A stretch of 64,000 nt of DNA from Rotaria sordida (Eukaryota; Rotifera; Eurotatoria; Philodinida; Philodinidae): assembly GCA_905250125.1 (NCBI GenBank), contig CAJNOL010000113.1, forward strand, positions 62,001 to 126,000. The letters are read 5' to 3'. The notes below the pieces were generated by a model, which was not told the origin of the DNA, did no database searches, and worked only from the letters and a program-made list of their open reading frames with translations. Positions 47,896-59,773 of the stretch are shown here, one piece after another (position 1 is the first letter of the stretch; every line of letters begins with the position of its first letter). Made by a program: the position numbers and the translations under genes.

Positions 47896-49771
47896 AAAAA
47901 AAAAAATTAACGTTCTATCTTTTTTTTTCTCATGGTATTTATAATAAATAAGCATGCTTATTTTTATCAACAAGGAGTTTGTTTATGACAAAATCGAAAC
48001 TTAAGGAAATGTTTGTTTTGAAAAAAAGAAAAGAAAAGAAAAAAATATTTCATTTCAAACTTGAAGTGTTCTTAAGGATCACTTATATTAATAGAAATTT
48101 CCGAATGCATGACTTCTTATAATAAAATAATATTTGTCACATATTGAGAATTGCTCATAGGATTACATATGTCAAACCAAGTTTTATCTTAAAAATTAGA
48201 CTATAGATTGTTATAATTACTATTACTAACAAAGGCATATATATCCAACTATTAATTATCAATTGAAATAATATTTTACTTATAAGTAGAACTTAGTACG
48301 ATTAGAAGAAGCTTGAAAGAATTTCTCCTCATAGATCTTCCTTAATTGGATTTTCGACTTACGGCAAAGTATGCATGAAAACATCTTTTGAAAGACTAAA
48401 GGTTAAAAAAAAAAGAAAGAAAACTCGACTGTTATTGGATCTATAACTGAATGTCTTCAACATGACTTTTTATTTTTATTACTCATAAAAATATAATCAT
48501 GGTTTGATTACACCTATATAGAAAAAGCATACAAAAATACTTTTTTGATTATTATTTTCACATTATTGATGTTCGGTCTCATATTTAAAATATCGATATA
48601 TGTCTTGTTACGCATGAGAGAACAGTTTGAAGTAATTTATCATTTTTCACCGAACATCTGAATTAGAATAAAATAAAAATAAAAATAAAAAAAAAGAGTC
48701 GGATCAATTAATTTTATTTACAGAATCTCAGCAGCTTTCACTCGAATTTCATCAGAATTTTGAACCTAAAATTTTATTTAAAAGTTGATCTGATAGAATA
48801 TCGTAGAAATTTCAGTCATGGGATATATCTCAGAATAGAAGTAATCGTTTTAACGGAAAATTTTAGAATATACTTAAAATGATTAGACTTATATATTATA
48901 AAATTCGAATAAAACTGTCGTTAAAGAAGTGGCGCTTTTCGCGTGGGTTATACTCTCTATTAGCTTTTCTTCTGTTTAACTATTTCTTGATTGTGAGTGA
49001 TAGAGAATCATATGAGATAACACAACCAGACATTGAACATTTTGAATATTAGTAAAAAAGAATTCATTATTTTTAGACCAGAGTCGCCTCCACGTAAAGT
49101 GCCCAAAAAAACCAGTTAATATTTTTGAATTTTGATTATTAAAATTTACCCGTCGGAAAGATACAGTCTAAAATTTCACAAGTAAAAAAGCTGCGGGGGG
49201 GGGGAGGGGGAAGTAAGACGAAATTTTTTTATCAGATATATTGTGCGATGAAAAGTAGTTTCCCATGTATTTTTTTATCGTTGTTTCCCATATCAAAGAA
49301 TCAATTTTTGATAATCAGAATCATTTTTTTTCTTGTTATTTTAATGAACTGATGACAAAAAAAAGTTTACTTTTTTAACAGTGAATCATTATGAAGTTAT
49401 AAATTGAACAATCCTTCTGGTGTCTAAGTTCTAGTTTATTGATCTCATATCCTCAGAATACCCAAAACAAAAAAAGTTCAAAAAAAAACAAAATTAGTGA
49501 GGGTATAAGTGCCAGTTTCTTTCTAGACAAGACGTATGCTTCCAAATTAATATATTTTTGTTATTCTAGTCTCTCTATATGTCAAAAATATGAGATTAAA
49601 AGTGATGTAACATTTCCGGTAATTTTCGTGTCATTATGTACTTTGACATACTTTCAATCATTAATAATAGAGTTTTTAATGACAAAAAAACTATAATATA
49701 ACTTTTCTTTTTCTATAACTTGTTATTATTGAATTAAAAGCTAATATTTAATTGTTTCAAAACATATTCAT
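47896..49771. other. 1.9-kb intergenic region
   Basis: No supportable gene on either strand. It includes an A/T-rich stretch with interspersed repeats and the unusual G tract at 49195-49210. The open frame around 49439-49696 lacks an ATG start and coding character. Confidence 0.5.
49195..49210 (+). repeat. G tract
   Basis: Ten consecutive G, one A, then five G, in otherwise AT-rich DNA. It could take part in quadruplex structure with neighbouring G residues, though only two runs are present. Confidence 0.7.
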
Positions 49772-50053
49772 TTAATTATTTAAATTAAATGGTTCATCAA
49801 GTTTTTCTCTTATATTATGAAGTAATGTTGACAGATGTGATATCTTTCTATTAATATGACGTTGATTATCAAGTTCTAACCGAAATAATTCTTTATTTCC
49901 AGTATTGTTACTTAAATAATAATATATAATAATTGCACATAGGAAAAAAAATACTAATAAAAATGTACTAGTAATAATAATAATTAATATTAATTCTTGT
50001 CCAACATCATTATCATTAAGGTCAACAAGACCAATTTGTTTTGTAGTAGACAT
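49772..50053 (-). CDS. Small single-pass membrane protein, unknown
   Basis: A single-exon frame of 93 residues. About 20 N-terminal residues precede a very hydrophobic helix (about 21-48, ELILIIIITSTFLLVFFFLC) and a basic/polar C-terminal tail with a coiled-coil-like stretch (ELFRLELDNQRHINRKISHL). No signal peptide is seen. It could be an accessory membrane subunit or a tail-anchored adaptor, but nothing identifies it. It lies tail-on to the next minus-strand gene. Confidence 0.5.
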   Translation of the reverse strand: MSTTKQIGLVDLNDNDVGQELILIIIITSTFLLVFFFLCAIIIYYYLSNNTGNKELFRLELDNQRHINRKISHLSTLLHNIREKLDEPFNLNN

Positions 50054-50185
50054 CTTAAAAGAAAAAAAATGATTTCTTTCAAATGCGCCAATATTAATTG
50101 ATTATTATTATTATTATGTATACAAACAAATCAAACATAAAATAAATAAAATGAAAAATACTTTATTTTCAATGAAAAATTCATC

Positions 50186-51918
50186 TCAAAATTTCATTAA
50201 TTTATATATACAAAAAAGTAAGAATAAATTAACTAAAATTAAATATTTATTCGAAAATGAATTTTTTATATTTTTCGATGTTATATAATATGATGATAAT
50301 TCAACACGTGATGTTGATGTTGTTCCAGTATTTGAACATAAAACTAATGTTGTCGGAATATTTGTTTGAAAACCACAATTTCTTAAATAACCATAAATTA
50401 TATTTGTACGATTTAATACTTGTGTTTCAGCTGTTTGACTTCGACGTGCTGAATTTATTGTTGGTTGTAAACCAAGTAAAGTAAAAAATGTTATAATTAA
50501 TGCAAGAAATAATAATCCAAGTAATATTAATGCCCATAATGGACAACCATAAAACCATTCACAACAACTACATGAACTATTTGGTAAATCACAACGTCCT
50601 TTACACCAATTACAATAATAATAATGACGATATTTATAATCTGATTTATAAATTTTTCGTTTTCCAAAATCAAGATCCGATGAATAATAACCACTATAAG
50701 TACGTGTACGACGAGCATGATGAATAAAACGACGTTCAGGTATAATTGTTGTTGGTGGATCATTAATAATTGTTGTTTGAATTGGTGGTCGTGGTGGTAA
50801 AATAGTATGTTGTTTAATAATATGAGGTCGAGGTGTAATTGTTGAATTTGTTGTATAAGAACTTGTTGTATATGAACCTGTTGAACTAGTTGTATAAGTT
50901 GAATATGTTGAATTTGTTCGGATAGGTCGATGTCGACGTCGATTTATACGATATGATGGTCTTTCACGAATTGTTGTTGTTTCAACAGCTGGTACAATTG
51001 CTGTTGTTGTTCCAATAGCTGGTACAACGGCTGTTGTTGTTGTTTCTACTTGAGGTATAGTTGTAATTGATGATGTAACTACTGCTGGTACGGTTGGAAT
51101 TTCTATAGGTCTAATAATTGTTGTTGTTGTTTTTGTTTCTTCAATAAAAGAATCATCACCATCAAGTGTTGGTAAAGTTTTTGCATCTAAAATTCTAGTA
51201 GATGTTTTTGTTGTTGTTGTTGAAGTATTTGTTTGAGGTTGTTGTTGAACAATAGTTTCTGATATTGTTGTTGTAGGATGAATTAATGGAGATGGTGTTT
51301 GATAACGAGCAGTCGAGACAGCTTGTTGATCTCTTATGTCATATGATGTTGGATAATATATAGTTTGATTTTTAGGAAAAGTATCGAAAAAAGAAATTGG
51401 TGGAGGTGTTGTTCCACGACTCATTGTATCTTTAATAATAACACTTTTTGTTGTTACTCCTTTTTCAAGAGACTTTTCAGGTACCGGTGAAGTTTGTGGA
51501 ATACGAGAAACTCGTTTAACACGAAATAAACGTGGACTACCACGAGTAATGATTGATGATGAAGGATCACGATCTAATGAAGGACTTCCAACAGTTGAAT
51601 ATGTATTCTTAAAAGAAAAATAAAAAAATGAAGAAAAAAATAAATAAATAATTATTTTATTTATCATACAGATATTTTAGATGTTTCTTTATTAGTAAAT
51701 ATTTTAGTTTTATATGGATAAGATTCAGTTGATTGTAATTGATTGTTAACAGTTTGAGATTGATTATTATTATTCGATATAATTGTTGTACGTTGTGTAT
51801 TTTGAGCTTGTTGTTGTCTTTGAACTTCTGTTGGATCTAGACGAATTGTTGTTTTAGTCATACGAGCTTCACTAGATTTATTTGATATTGGCATCTTAAT
51901 TGATGTCGTATGTGTCAA
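50186..51918 (-). CDS. Thr-rich single-pass membrane protein with Cys cluster, unknown
   Basis: Two exons, 51670-51918 and 50186-51607, join in phase 0 (KIS|NTYSTVG) to 556 residues. The first 380 residues are low-complexity, rich in Thr, Pro, Ser and Arg with many TTTT/TTII runs and an NRRRHRP motif. A cysteine cluster (CNWCKGRCDLPNSSCSCCEW) sits just before a transmembrane helix (PLWALILLGLLFLALIITFF). About 100 residues follow, ending in a second hydrophobic stretch (YLILVNLFLLFCIYKL). The lack of a signal peptide suggests a type II protein with the Thr-rich part in the cytosol and the C-terminal end outside, perhaps lipid-anchored. I know no family with this layout. The Thr-rich bias makes alignment-based calls unreliable. 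Confidence 0.6.
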
Positions 51919-52066
51919 TCGTTCGTTTTCTTTTTTATGTAAGTTGAAACAAAATTTGTTACTTTAACATTTCTTGATCAGTAGGTGGTCTATTGTTAAT
52001 CATTGTGATGTAAAAGAAAAAAAAGAAATGAAATCATTTCTTTTCTTTTTTTTTTTTTTATTTTAG
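51919..52066. promoter_or_regulatory. Short divergent intergenic gap
   Basis: Only about 150 bp separate the 5' end of the minus-strand Thr-rich gene from the first visible plus-strand exon. It probably holds a shared promoter and, on the plus strand, a 57-bp stretch shaped like an intron (gtaaaag ... ttttag, 52010-52066). Confidence 0.35.
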
Positions 52067-52383
52067 AAAAATTATTCTTCGATCAAAAACGTATTCGACG
52101 TAATGTTATATTTACAACAACATCAATATGGGATCCATTTGATTTAAATGAAGAAGAAAATGCATTGTATGAACAAGAAAGAGATAGTCATGGAATGTCA
52201 TTAAAAAAAACTTTTTTAATATGTGGATGTTGTTGTATAGTATTATTAATTATACTTACTTTTTCAATGTATACAACACGAGAACGTATTTCTAATGAGA
52301 AAAGAATAATTCAAATAGAAAATAATTCATCAATGGTAAGCGATGCTAAGTCATCTCAAAGTTCAAATAAATCAACAGATTAA
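52067..52383 (+). CDS. Small membrane protein with Cys-rich helix, 5' end unresolved
   Basis: An open frame runs from the acceptor-like ttttag at 52066 to TAA at 52381-52383. It reads KLFFDQKRIRRNVIFTTTSI, WDPFDLNEEENALYEQERD, then a transmembrane helix (TFLICGCCCIVLLIILTFSM) and a Ser/Asn-rich tail. The first in-frame ATG is at 52195, which would give only 62 residues and lose the acidic part. The part before it looks coding, so an upstream exon is likely, yet the obvious donors upstream give stops on joining. It is divergently paired with the Thr-rich membrane protein gene. No family recognised. Confidence 0.45.
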
Positions 52384-52871
52384 GCCATCTACTATTTTTC
52401 TTTTCAATGAGACTCTCTACGTCTTGTATTATATATTCGTTTATTCTAATAAAATAGATATGAATGATTGAGGATGCCTCAATATATAAGCTCGATTGTC
52501 AACTATCACTTTGTTTCAACGACAAACAACTTGATAGTAAGATCAATCACAGATTCTTCCACATTCATAAAAGATCATACGAAAAATTGTCCATCTCTAC
52601 AAAACTTAAATCAGGACTTATGCTGAAATGCCTATAAGCGCCAACGATATATTTTCATAATTCAGTTGCGTTCCAGCTCAGTTTATTTTTGTACATCATA
52701 TACTTGCTTGTAACATCATGAATGCGTATATCTATCATCGCATAACTCAATATAGCTATGTTTTTATGAATCCACTTATGTCATTGAATCCTTTAAACCT
52801 GCATCCTACATCTATATTTTTGAAGTTATTCATTAGTACTTGCATCTATTTTTGTTACATATATATACTCG

Positions 52872-53316
52872 CGAGAAAGGTACCCGAAGTGATTAGCCGC
52901 TTTTGAGTCGAGACTATGTGCATCATATAGTGTCTATTGAGATATGAATATTCTGAAAAGAGTTCGGGTCAATAGCTTATTGTTGACAAGGCACTGCATT
53001 TTTATGGTAGTTTTTAACAGAATGCCGTGGTTCCTCTTCAGGAAAATTTATTTTCAAATTTCGATTTGAAATTTTCACCATAAACTATTCTTATTAAGAC
53101 TTATACCTGTGCAAAGTTTCGAATCGAAATTTGAAAATCAGTTTTTCTGAGGAGGAACCACGGCATTCTATTAAAAAATACCATAAAAATGCAGTATCTT
53201 GTCAATAATAAGCTATGGATCTGAACTCTTTTTAGGATATTCATAGCTCAATAGACACTATATGATGCACATAGTCTCGACTCAAAAGCGGTTAATCACT
53301 TCGGGTATCTCCCTCG
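52872..53316. mobile_element. Foldback element, 445 bp, near-perfect palindrome
   Basis: The two halves are inverted copies over roughly 210 bp each, with a small unpaired centre near 53090. For example tacccgaagtgattagccgc (about 52881) pairs with gcggttaatcacttcgggta (about 53289), and tgccgtggttcctctt (about 53023) pairs with gaggaaccacggca. The high arm identity suggests a recent insertion or maintenance by gene conversion. There is no open frame. Termini begin CGAG..AG.TACCC on both sides. Confidence 0.85.
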
Positions 53317-53675
53317 TAAGATTATCTGTTTATTTGTTATAGCATTTTTCAATTTCTTTGACTAGTTTATTCTTCATTTCATTTGAGTGATGTTGTACTG
53401 TTCCGAGTACAGGTTTTTTTTTGCTATTACTTTACTTTCTTATCTCTTAATTTGGCATAGTGTTTATCTCAGTCTATATTGTTTATTTTATATTTAAACG
53501 AACCAAATATTGTACAAGAATACTAAACAAAATCTACAAGAATCAGTAATTTAACAAAAACTTTATATGTGTACTCACAAAACACTGTTTAGTACAAGGT
53601 GAGCATTCATTTGTCGTACTCAGATATTAAGATCGCCGCATTTTCTAGTGAATACTCGCTTATGAGAACGTTGTA

Positions 53676-53900
53676 AAGCTCGTCGGGTTAGTTTTGGATC
53701 GGGCTCGAATCTGAAAATTTCATTTTGATCATAATTAGAGGACTCTTGTCCCGGTTGTCTGAGATATGTGGAAGATGTGTTAGTAGCGGACTATAAATAG
53801 TATCTAGCATCGTCAAAGCTATTATCAGACTCAGGCTAAAAAAATTTCGTTGAAATTAGGAGTACAGCTCGAGCCCATGACCCGACGGGCCTTATTGGCG
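53676..53900. repeat. Diverged inverted repeat
   Basis: cgtcgggttagttttggatc plus gggctcgaa at the left end are matched in reverse by ctcgagcccatgacccgacg at the right end, with looser pairing of the inner parts. A stretch with a similar gggttagt ... gatctgaaaattt pattern occurs at about 62475-62525, hinting at a dispersed family. Confidence 0.4.
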
Positions 53901-54075
53901 AATTCGTCATCAGTTACTTGGTAAGACAGTGACTTAACTAAATATTTATTTACACTTTACAAATCAATTGTATTTATTCTAATAATAAACAAATGAAAAA
54001 TACATACTAGCCGTACAACATAAGAAAAAAAGCGCCAAATTAATCCAATATAAAAAAAAAAAAAAAGAAAATAAT

Positions 54076-57000
54076 CTAATTTGTTTTTGTTCCACGACCA
54101 ATATAATCTAACATTGCTGTACGTAAAAACTGTAATCGTTTTTCTTCATCACGTTTTAATCGACTAATTTCTTGATCACGTTGATGTAATATTGCTTGTA
54201 AATCAGTTATACGTGTTTCAAGTTTACGCATTATATTTCGACCATCATTATGTTGATCTATGAATAAGAAAAAAACAAAACAAAACAAAAAAAAAGGATT
54301 TCAGGAAATAGAAATAATTTAATTTACTTTTTAAAGTATTTTCTAATTGTTTTATACGATCTTTTAATTGTTCATTCATTTCAATATCTTTTTGAATTAA
54401 ATATAATTTTTTTTCATATTCAGTTTTTAATTTTTCTCGATTTTCAAGAATTTCTGTATCTTTTCTAAGATTTACCTATAAAAAATCAATATATATCGAA
54501 ATTATTAATTCAATCAAGAAACAAAAAAAAAAAAAATATATATATACCGTTTGAACTGATTCAAATTGTCGTTTTAATGTTTCAATTTCAACTGATTGAA
54601 AATTAATTTTTTGTTGAAAATCTCTATTAGATATTAATAATTGATTATAATGAGACTATAAAAATAAAAATATAAATAAAATAAAAATTTTCATAAATAT
54701 ACTTAAAATTTTTTTTACTTCAAGTTGTTCTTTTGTTGTTATTAATGAACGTAAACGATCTTCAAGTTCATGTTGTCTTTTTTCTCCTTCATTTTTTAAA
54801 CGAAATTTTTCATGTTGTAGAATTTCTTCATGATTTAATTTTTGTGTTGAAATAATTGATTTCAATGAATTTACTTCCTTATTTTTGAATATAGGAAAAA
54901 AGAATTAATTCAAATAGATAAAAAAAACAAAGTTCATGAATATTCTTATACTCGTTCAAGTGTTGTTCGAATAGTTTCAAGTTTTGTTATTTGTTCTTTT
55001 AAATTTTGTTGTGTTGTTTCATAAGATTCTTTTAAACGTTGAATATTTCGTGTACTTGATAATTCATAATCTTTTAAATTTTCTTTATGTTTTAATTTTA
55101 AACGTTGATTTTCATCATCTAATGATGAAATTTTTAAATGATGATCACGATCATTAATTGTTATCTATTAAAAAATAATTATTCGAAAAAAGAAAAATTG
55201 ATATAATCAATAATAATTTACAGTTTCTCGAAGTTCATAAATTGTTGTTTGTAATGTTTCATTTTTTCGTTCAAGATCATGAACTTTTTCATTTAAACGT
55301 CGTTGTATTTCTAAATTTTCATTTAAATCTCGTTGAAATTTTTCTTGAATATTCAATAATCCCTAAATGAATACGAAAGAAAATTATTTCAATAAAGATT
55401 GATTTTTTTTTTTTTTGCAATTTTACATCTTTTTCTTGTTGATATTCTCGTCGAATTTGATGTATTAAATGATCTTTTTCAATTTTCATTTTTTTAATTT
55501 CATTTTCTGCATCATTATATTGTTGTGTTGCTACAGTTAAATCTGCTTCAAGTAATGCATTTTTTGCTGATATAGCATTAAATCCTAATTGTTGATCATT
55601 TATTGTTTCTTGTAATTTTTTAACTTTTTCAGCTAAAGATCTATTAAGAAAATTTAAAAAAAAAAAATTCAATTTTATTTACAAACAGAATATATATTTA
55701 CTTATTTGCTTTAAGCATTGCTTGTTCTTGTAATGATACACGTTTAAGTACACTTGTTATTTGTCGATCTTTTTCTGTATGTATATTTTGTACTTGTCTT
55801 GCAAGTATAGCCATATTTTGTGAATGTCCAAAATGTATTTGACGTTTTTCAGTATTTTTTGCTAAAGCATTATCTAAATTTTTTGGAATAAATTGGTATT
55901 TTGAAGAAGTATCAAAAAAAAAAAAAGAAATTGATTACTTACTAATATTTTCCATAATATCATCAGGTGCATTATTACCAGTTAAATTTAATTCATTAAG
56001 AGTTGAATTTGATTGACATGCTGCTAATAAAGCTCGACTACCAACTAATCCAATATTATTCCAACGAAGATCTATTATTGAAATGAGATTATATCAAAAG
56101 TTTTTTTTTTTTTTTTTTTTTTTTCATAATTATATATATTGTTTAATATATACCTAATACACGTAATGTTACATTTCGTTTTAATGCTGCTGCTAATTCA
56201 GAACCACCAACATGACTTATATCATTATTACGTAGATCGAGTTCAATTAAACTTTTATTAACACTAAGAGCATCACAAAAACTACTAAAAGCTGGAGAAT
56301 CCATAGAACCAATTTGATTCCATTCAAGTCGTAAACTAAATAATATTTAGAAATCATAAATTGGAAGAATATACAGTTTCGATGGTGCAATACACTACGA
56401 TATTTGACGATTTTTCTCGTCTCCTGATGATAGTCTTCCTTTTTTCTTTTTTTAAGAATATGAAGAAATGTATGACAATCATTAGTTTTTCTTTTATTCG
56501 ATTTTATGGAAATGAAATAATGATAGTAACATATATAGATGACAAAGAATTTGGAGTTTGTATATATGCGTAAATCAATCGTCTTGTGTCGTATACAACT
56601 CCATTTTGATGGTTCATAAACCTCAGAAATACGATCGTATAGTTTGTTTAACCTAAGTGCTTGGAAAATTTACCAAAAAAGAAAGGTTATCTCTTACAAT
56701 AATTTTTCATGAAGTGATAAATGCTGAGCTGTGCACTGAAAGGATAGAAATCGTCAACAGAAGGGTGATTTTTTTAGCTGTCACGCGTATTTCTCGTAAT
56801 GTCAGTTGTAAAAAATCATGTTTCTGTATGATAAAAATAGATGACAAGCGATTGACGAAATCATTTATTTTATAAAATCTCTTAAATATCAGATGGATTA
56901 TTAAACAATTTAAATAAAAGATTTCATTATTGGCATATAGTTACGTGTTGAACGATGATGATTATTAAAAAATTTCGCATGACTATTTTCACATTTTGAT

Positions 57001-59232
57001 TATAAAGAAGTAACGAACTGGAACTCATCATTGTCTATTCTACAATTCTACACAAAAATATTATTAATCACTCAAAACAACGGAAAATAATCATTATAGA
57101 TGACATATTTTTTTGCATGATCAGATTCTGATGTCAAGCATATTCAACTCACCTTTGTAATGTTTGATTTTTTCGTAGTACTTTTGCTAATGCTTCTGTA
57201 CCAGCTCCATGAATACTATTTCCCTAGATGAATAAAACAAGTGTTTAATATTAAAAATAAAAAGACAATCTTTCATCATTCACCTTCAATTCTAATTTTC
57301 TACATGTTGTATTCGTCACAAGTCCATGAAGAAAAGCTTGTAAAGCTTTTCAAAAAAAAAAACAAAAAGAAAAACATCGAATAAATATAAAAGATTAATT
57401 CTACTTAGGTCGAAAAATTAGTATGGAGAAAATGTCGAAAGATAAATATGCTGACTTATTCAAACGTCGAAGCAATATAAATTACTAGCGAGAATCCGTG
57501 CATACTGCACGACTGTTTTCTCCTTTAACGTATGAGCTCAGATGTTTAACTTTTCATCCGCTAACTAGCATACAGATGCTCGATATTATGTATACAGATA
57601 GATAGCCCTACGGCCTCATACTCTTATATCACACATATTTCTATAGTGCATATAGCCTTATCTCCTTACTGCCTTATCCCCTCTAGAGTCTATGGGTACC
57701 CCCATATAATAGCCGATGAAGACCTATGAGTACCTTCATAGGATAGCCCTTAAGGACCTATGGACGCCTCCATACAATAGCTCTTAAGGTCCTATGAGTA
57801 TCTCCATACAATAACCCATGAGGACCTATGAGTCCCCAATATAGTAGCCCTTAGTGCCTGTCCCTTATGGCCTTATTTCATCTTGAACCCTTGATCTTTG
57901 ACCTTTAAGCTTTGACCTGGCACAGAGAAACATACAGACACACACTGAACATTGTATATACAGATTATGTAGTTGATGATAAAGGATTCAATAGGTGGAT
58001 GTTCGTGCCTTCCATGTAATCAACTAAATTTTTTGCAGAGAATTCAGTTTTAACATATGAACTTTTTTCAATAGTAGGCTTTCTTCTCTGTTATTTGCTG
58101 TACAGCAATGCCTTATAGAGGTATCCAAGCATGAAACAAAGTCAGAGTCGAATGCAACTTCGATTTGCTTTCGTGCCCATAGGCTTGTATAAGACGTTGT
58201 TGAAATCTCCAAAATGCATTAGTTTGTACAGTAAATATCAGAGAACAAAAGCTACTATTCAAGGATATGACGTTACTGAAGAGAAGACTCATATTCATGC
58301 ATAGTTTTCGCTTGATTCTTCTTAGGAGGAAGAAAAATTAAGGGAGATAAATTTCCAAGACTACAACAAAACTATTCATTCATCAGTTTTTCTGAGAAAA
58401 GTAAATTCTCCACTAGAACTTTTATTAATCTTTTTATCAATCGTGAGCACTTTTCCTTTTGTCGCTATTTCTCATGTCAATCAATTCGTAAAGAAATTTC
58501 AAATCAATGGAAACGAATATTTTTCTTTTTTGATATTGCGAGCTGTTGCCGTACACATAGTATTTTGTTATACCTATTAAATAAATTTCAGCTATATTGA
58601 TGATCAAACCAATCCAAAATAGAAAATTTTCAAGCAGAACATAAGAAAAAATTTAGAAAGGGATAATTATCCTGCTTTCTCCTCCTAATTATATGACAAT
58701 TAAACACTAATTCAAAGAAGTTCATATGTTAAAACTAAATTTTCAACAAAAACTTTTATTTTATTATACTTTTACTAATTGGCTGGTTAGTATCATTTTC
58801 GTTTCAGTAATCAACTGTTTAAATTTTCATTTTTTACATTAGTTATTTCAAACATCAGAACTATCATAAGAACATATTTTTCGACATTATTATTTGGATA
58901 AATCAAATTAAGAGAGATAAATAACTTCAAAAAATTTTCTACCTTGACTTGATAAATTACAATCATTAAGATGAATACTTGTATATAAAGAATCATGTGA
59001 AAATAATTTTCCTAATACTGTATATTGTTCTTCAGGAATATTTAATGAAGATAAATTAAAAATTTTTGTTTGATTATCTTCATTTGAAATCCTTTAGAAA
59101 AAAAAAGAAGAAACAATTTGATTATTTTCTAAAATCAAATTATTACTTTTGAATTTCTCCTAGAATTATTTCATTTGGTTCAACATTATAAGTTTTACAA
59201 TAATCATAATAAAGTGTTTTAAATTGATCCAT
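54076..59232 (-). CDS. LRRC45: Leucine-rich repeat-containing protein 45
   Basis: Fourteen minus-strand exons (59147-59232, 58943-59091, 57284-57345, 57153-57223, 56154-56335, 55943-56071, 55702-55873, 55427-55640, 55222-55362, 54952-55164, 54719-54877, 54548-54655, 54328-54475, 54076-54257) sum to 671 residues in frame; human LRRC45 has 670. The first ~235 residues are RNase-inhibitor-type LRRs ([50 protein letters not shown]). The rest is a continuous coiled coil rich in Lys, Glu and Gln, ending [31 protein letters not shown], very close to the human end. LRRC45 is a centrosome linker and distal-appendage protein needed for centriole cohesion and ciliogenesis. Introns are mostly 50 to 90 bp, except 818 bp (56336-57152) and 1.6 kb (57346-58942). 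Confidence 0.93.
57346..58942 (-). other. 1.6-kb intron of LRRC45 with tandem and inverted repeats
   Basis: It contains diverged tandem repeats (about 57675-57860) and an inverted pair (agttttaacatatgaact at about 58047 against agttcatatgttaaaact at about 58719) about 670 bp apart, which may mark the ends of a dead transposon. The open frames between (58024-58298, minus) have no recognisable product. Confidence 0.55.
57675..57860. repeat. Diverged tandem repeat, period about 35 bp
   Basis: About five copies of a unit of the form ggacctatgagtacctccat-acaatagcccttaag follow one another with substitutions and small indels. It is richer in C and G than its surroundings. Confidence 0.65.
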
Positions 59233-59443
59233 TTATTAATCCTAAAAATGAAACAAAAAAAATTTTTTTTAAACAGATTATTAATCAACCATGAGAATAT
59301 TTCTTTTTTTCTAAGTAGTCATTGCAACCATATATTTTATTTCAATAGATGTCGCTAAAAATAAATGCGGAATATTTGAAAAGGAAAACTGTATATACAA
59401 ATTATCACTTTGAAAATTTTCTTCGTCGTCTTAAACAAAACTA

Positions 59444-59686
59444 ATGACATCATTCAACGATTTACCCATTGAAATAATTCGACTTATATTCGAATATTTT
59501 ACATCGGCAGATATTGTAAAATCTTGTGTTTTTATTTTTAATTAATAAACTTTTATATCTACTTTTTTTTTTTTATTTTAGGTCCATTCATTTTCATCAA
59601 TTAATTCTAAAATGCAAGCTATTGCATCAAAACATATTATTGATAATTCAAATAGTTTGATATTACAATTCTTTCGAACTAAATAA
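59444..59686 (+). CDS. Very short F-box protein
   Basis: Exons 59444-59527 and 59582-59686 (54-bp intron, phase 0) give 62 residues. They read MTSFNDLPIEIIRLIFEYFT, then SADIVKSC|VHSFSSINSKMQAIASKHI, which fits an F-box for nearly the whole length and little else. The donor is a weak gtgttt/gttttt type. An F-box with no substrate-binding part would be unusual, so this could be a truncated gene, an exon set of a longer gene with an unrecognised join, or a real adaptor. The next gene's start lies 88 bp downstream on the same strand, and LRRC45 starts 212 bp upstream in the opposite direction. Confidence 0.4.
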
Positions 59687-59773
59687 ACTTATTTATTTTA
59701 TTTTATTGATAATTATGAAATAAAGAAAAAAAAAAAAAAAGCTAAAACCTTTGTTTGTTTATTTTTCTAGATT

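Larger units (their letters stand above)
52384..54075. other. Intergenic region with two foldback repeats
   Basis: No coding region is supportable. It holds the long palindrome at 52872-53316 and a shorter inverted repeat at about 53676-53900. The remaining sequence is AT-rich. Confidence 0.6.

Noticed and set aside
50257-50763. Antisense frames within the Thr-rich membrane protein gene
   Set aside because: They are shadows of a low-complexity coding exon (repeated ACA/ATT codons read backwards).
58024-58298. Minus-strand frames in the LRRC45 intron
   Set aside because: Two overlapping frames with several stops nearby and no recognisable motif. Probably remains of a dead element, but nothing identifies it.
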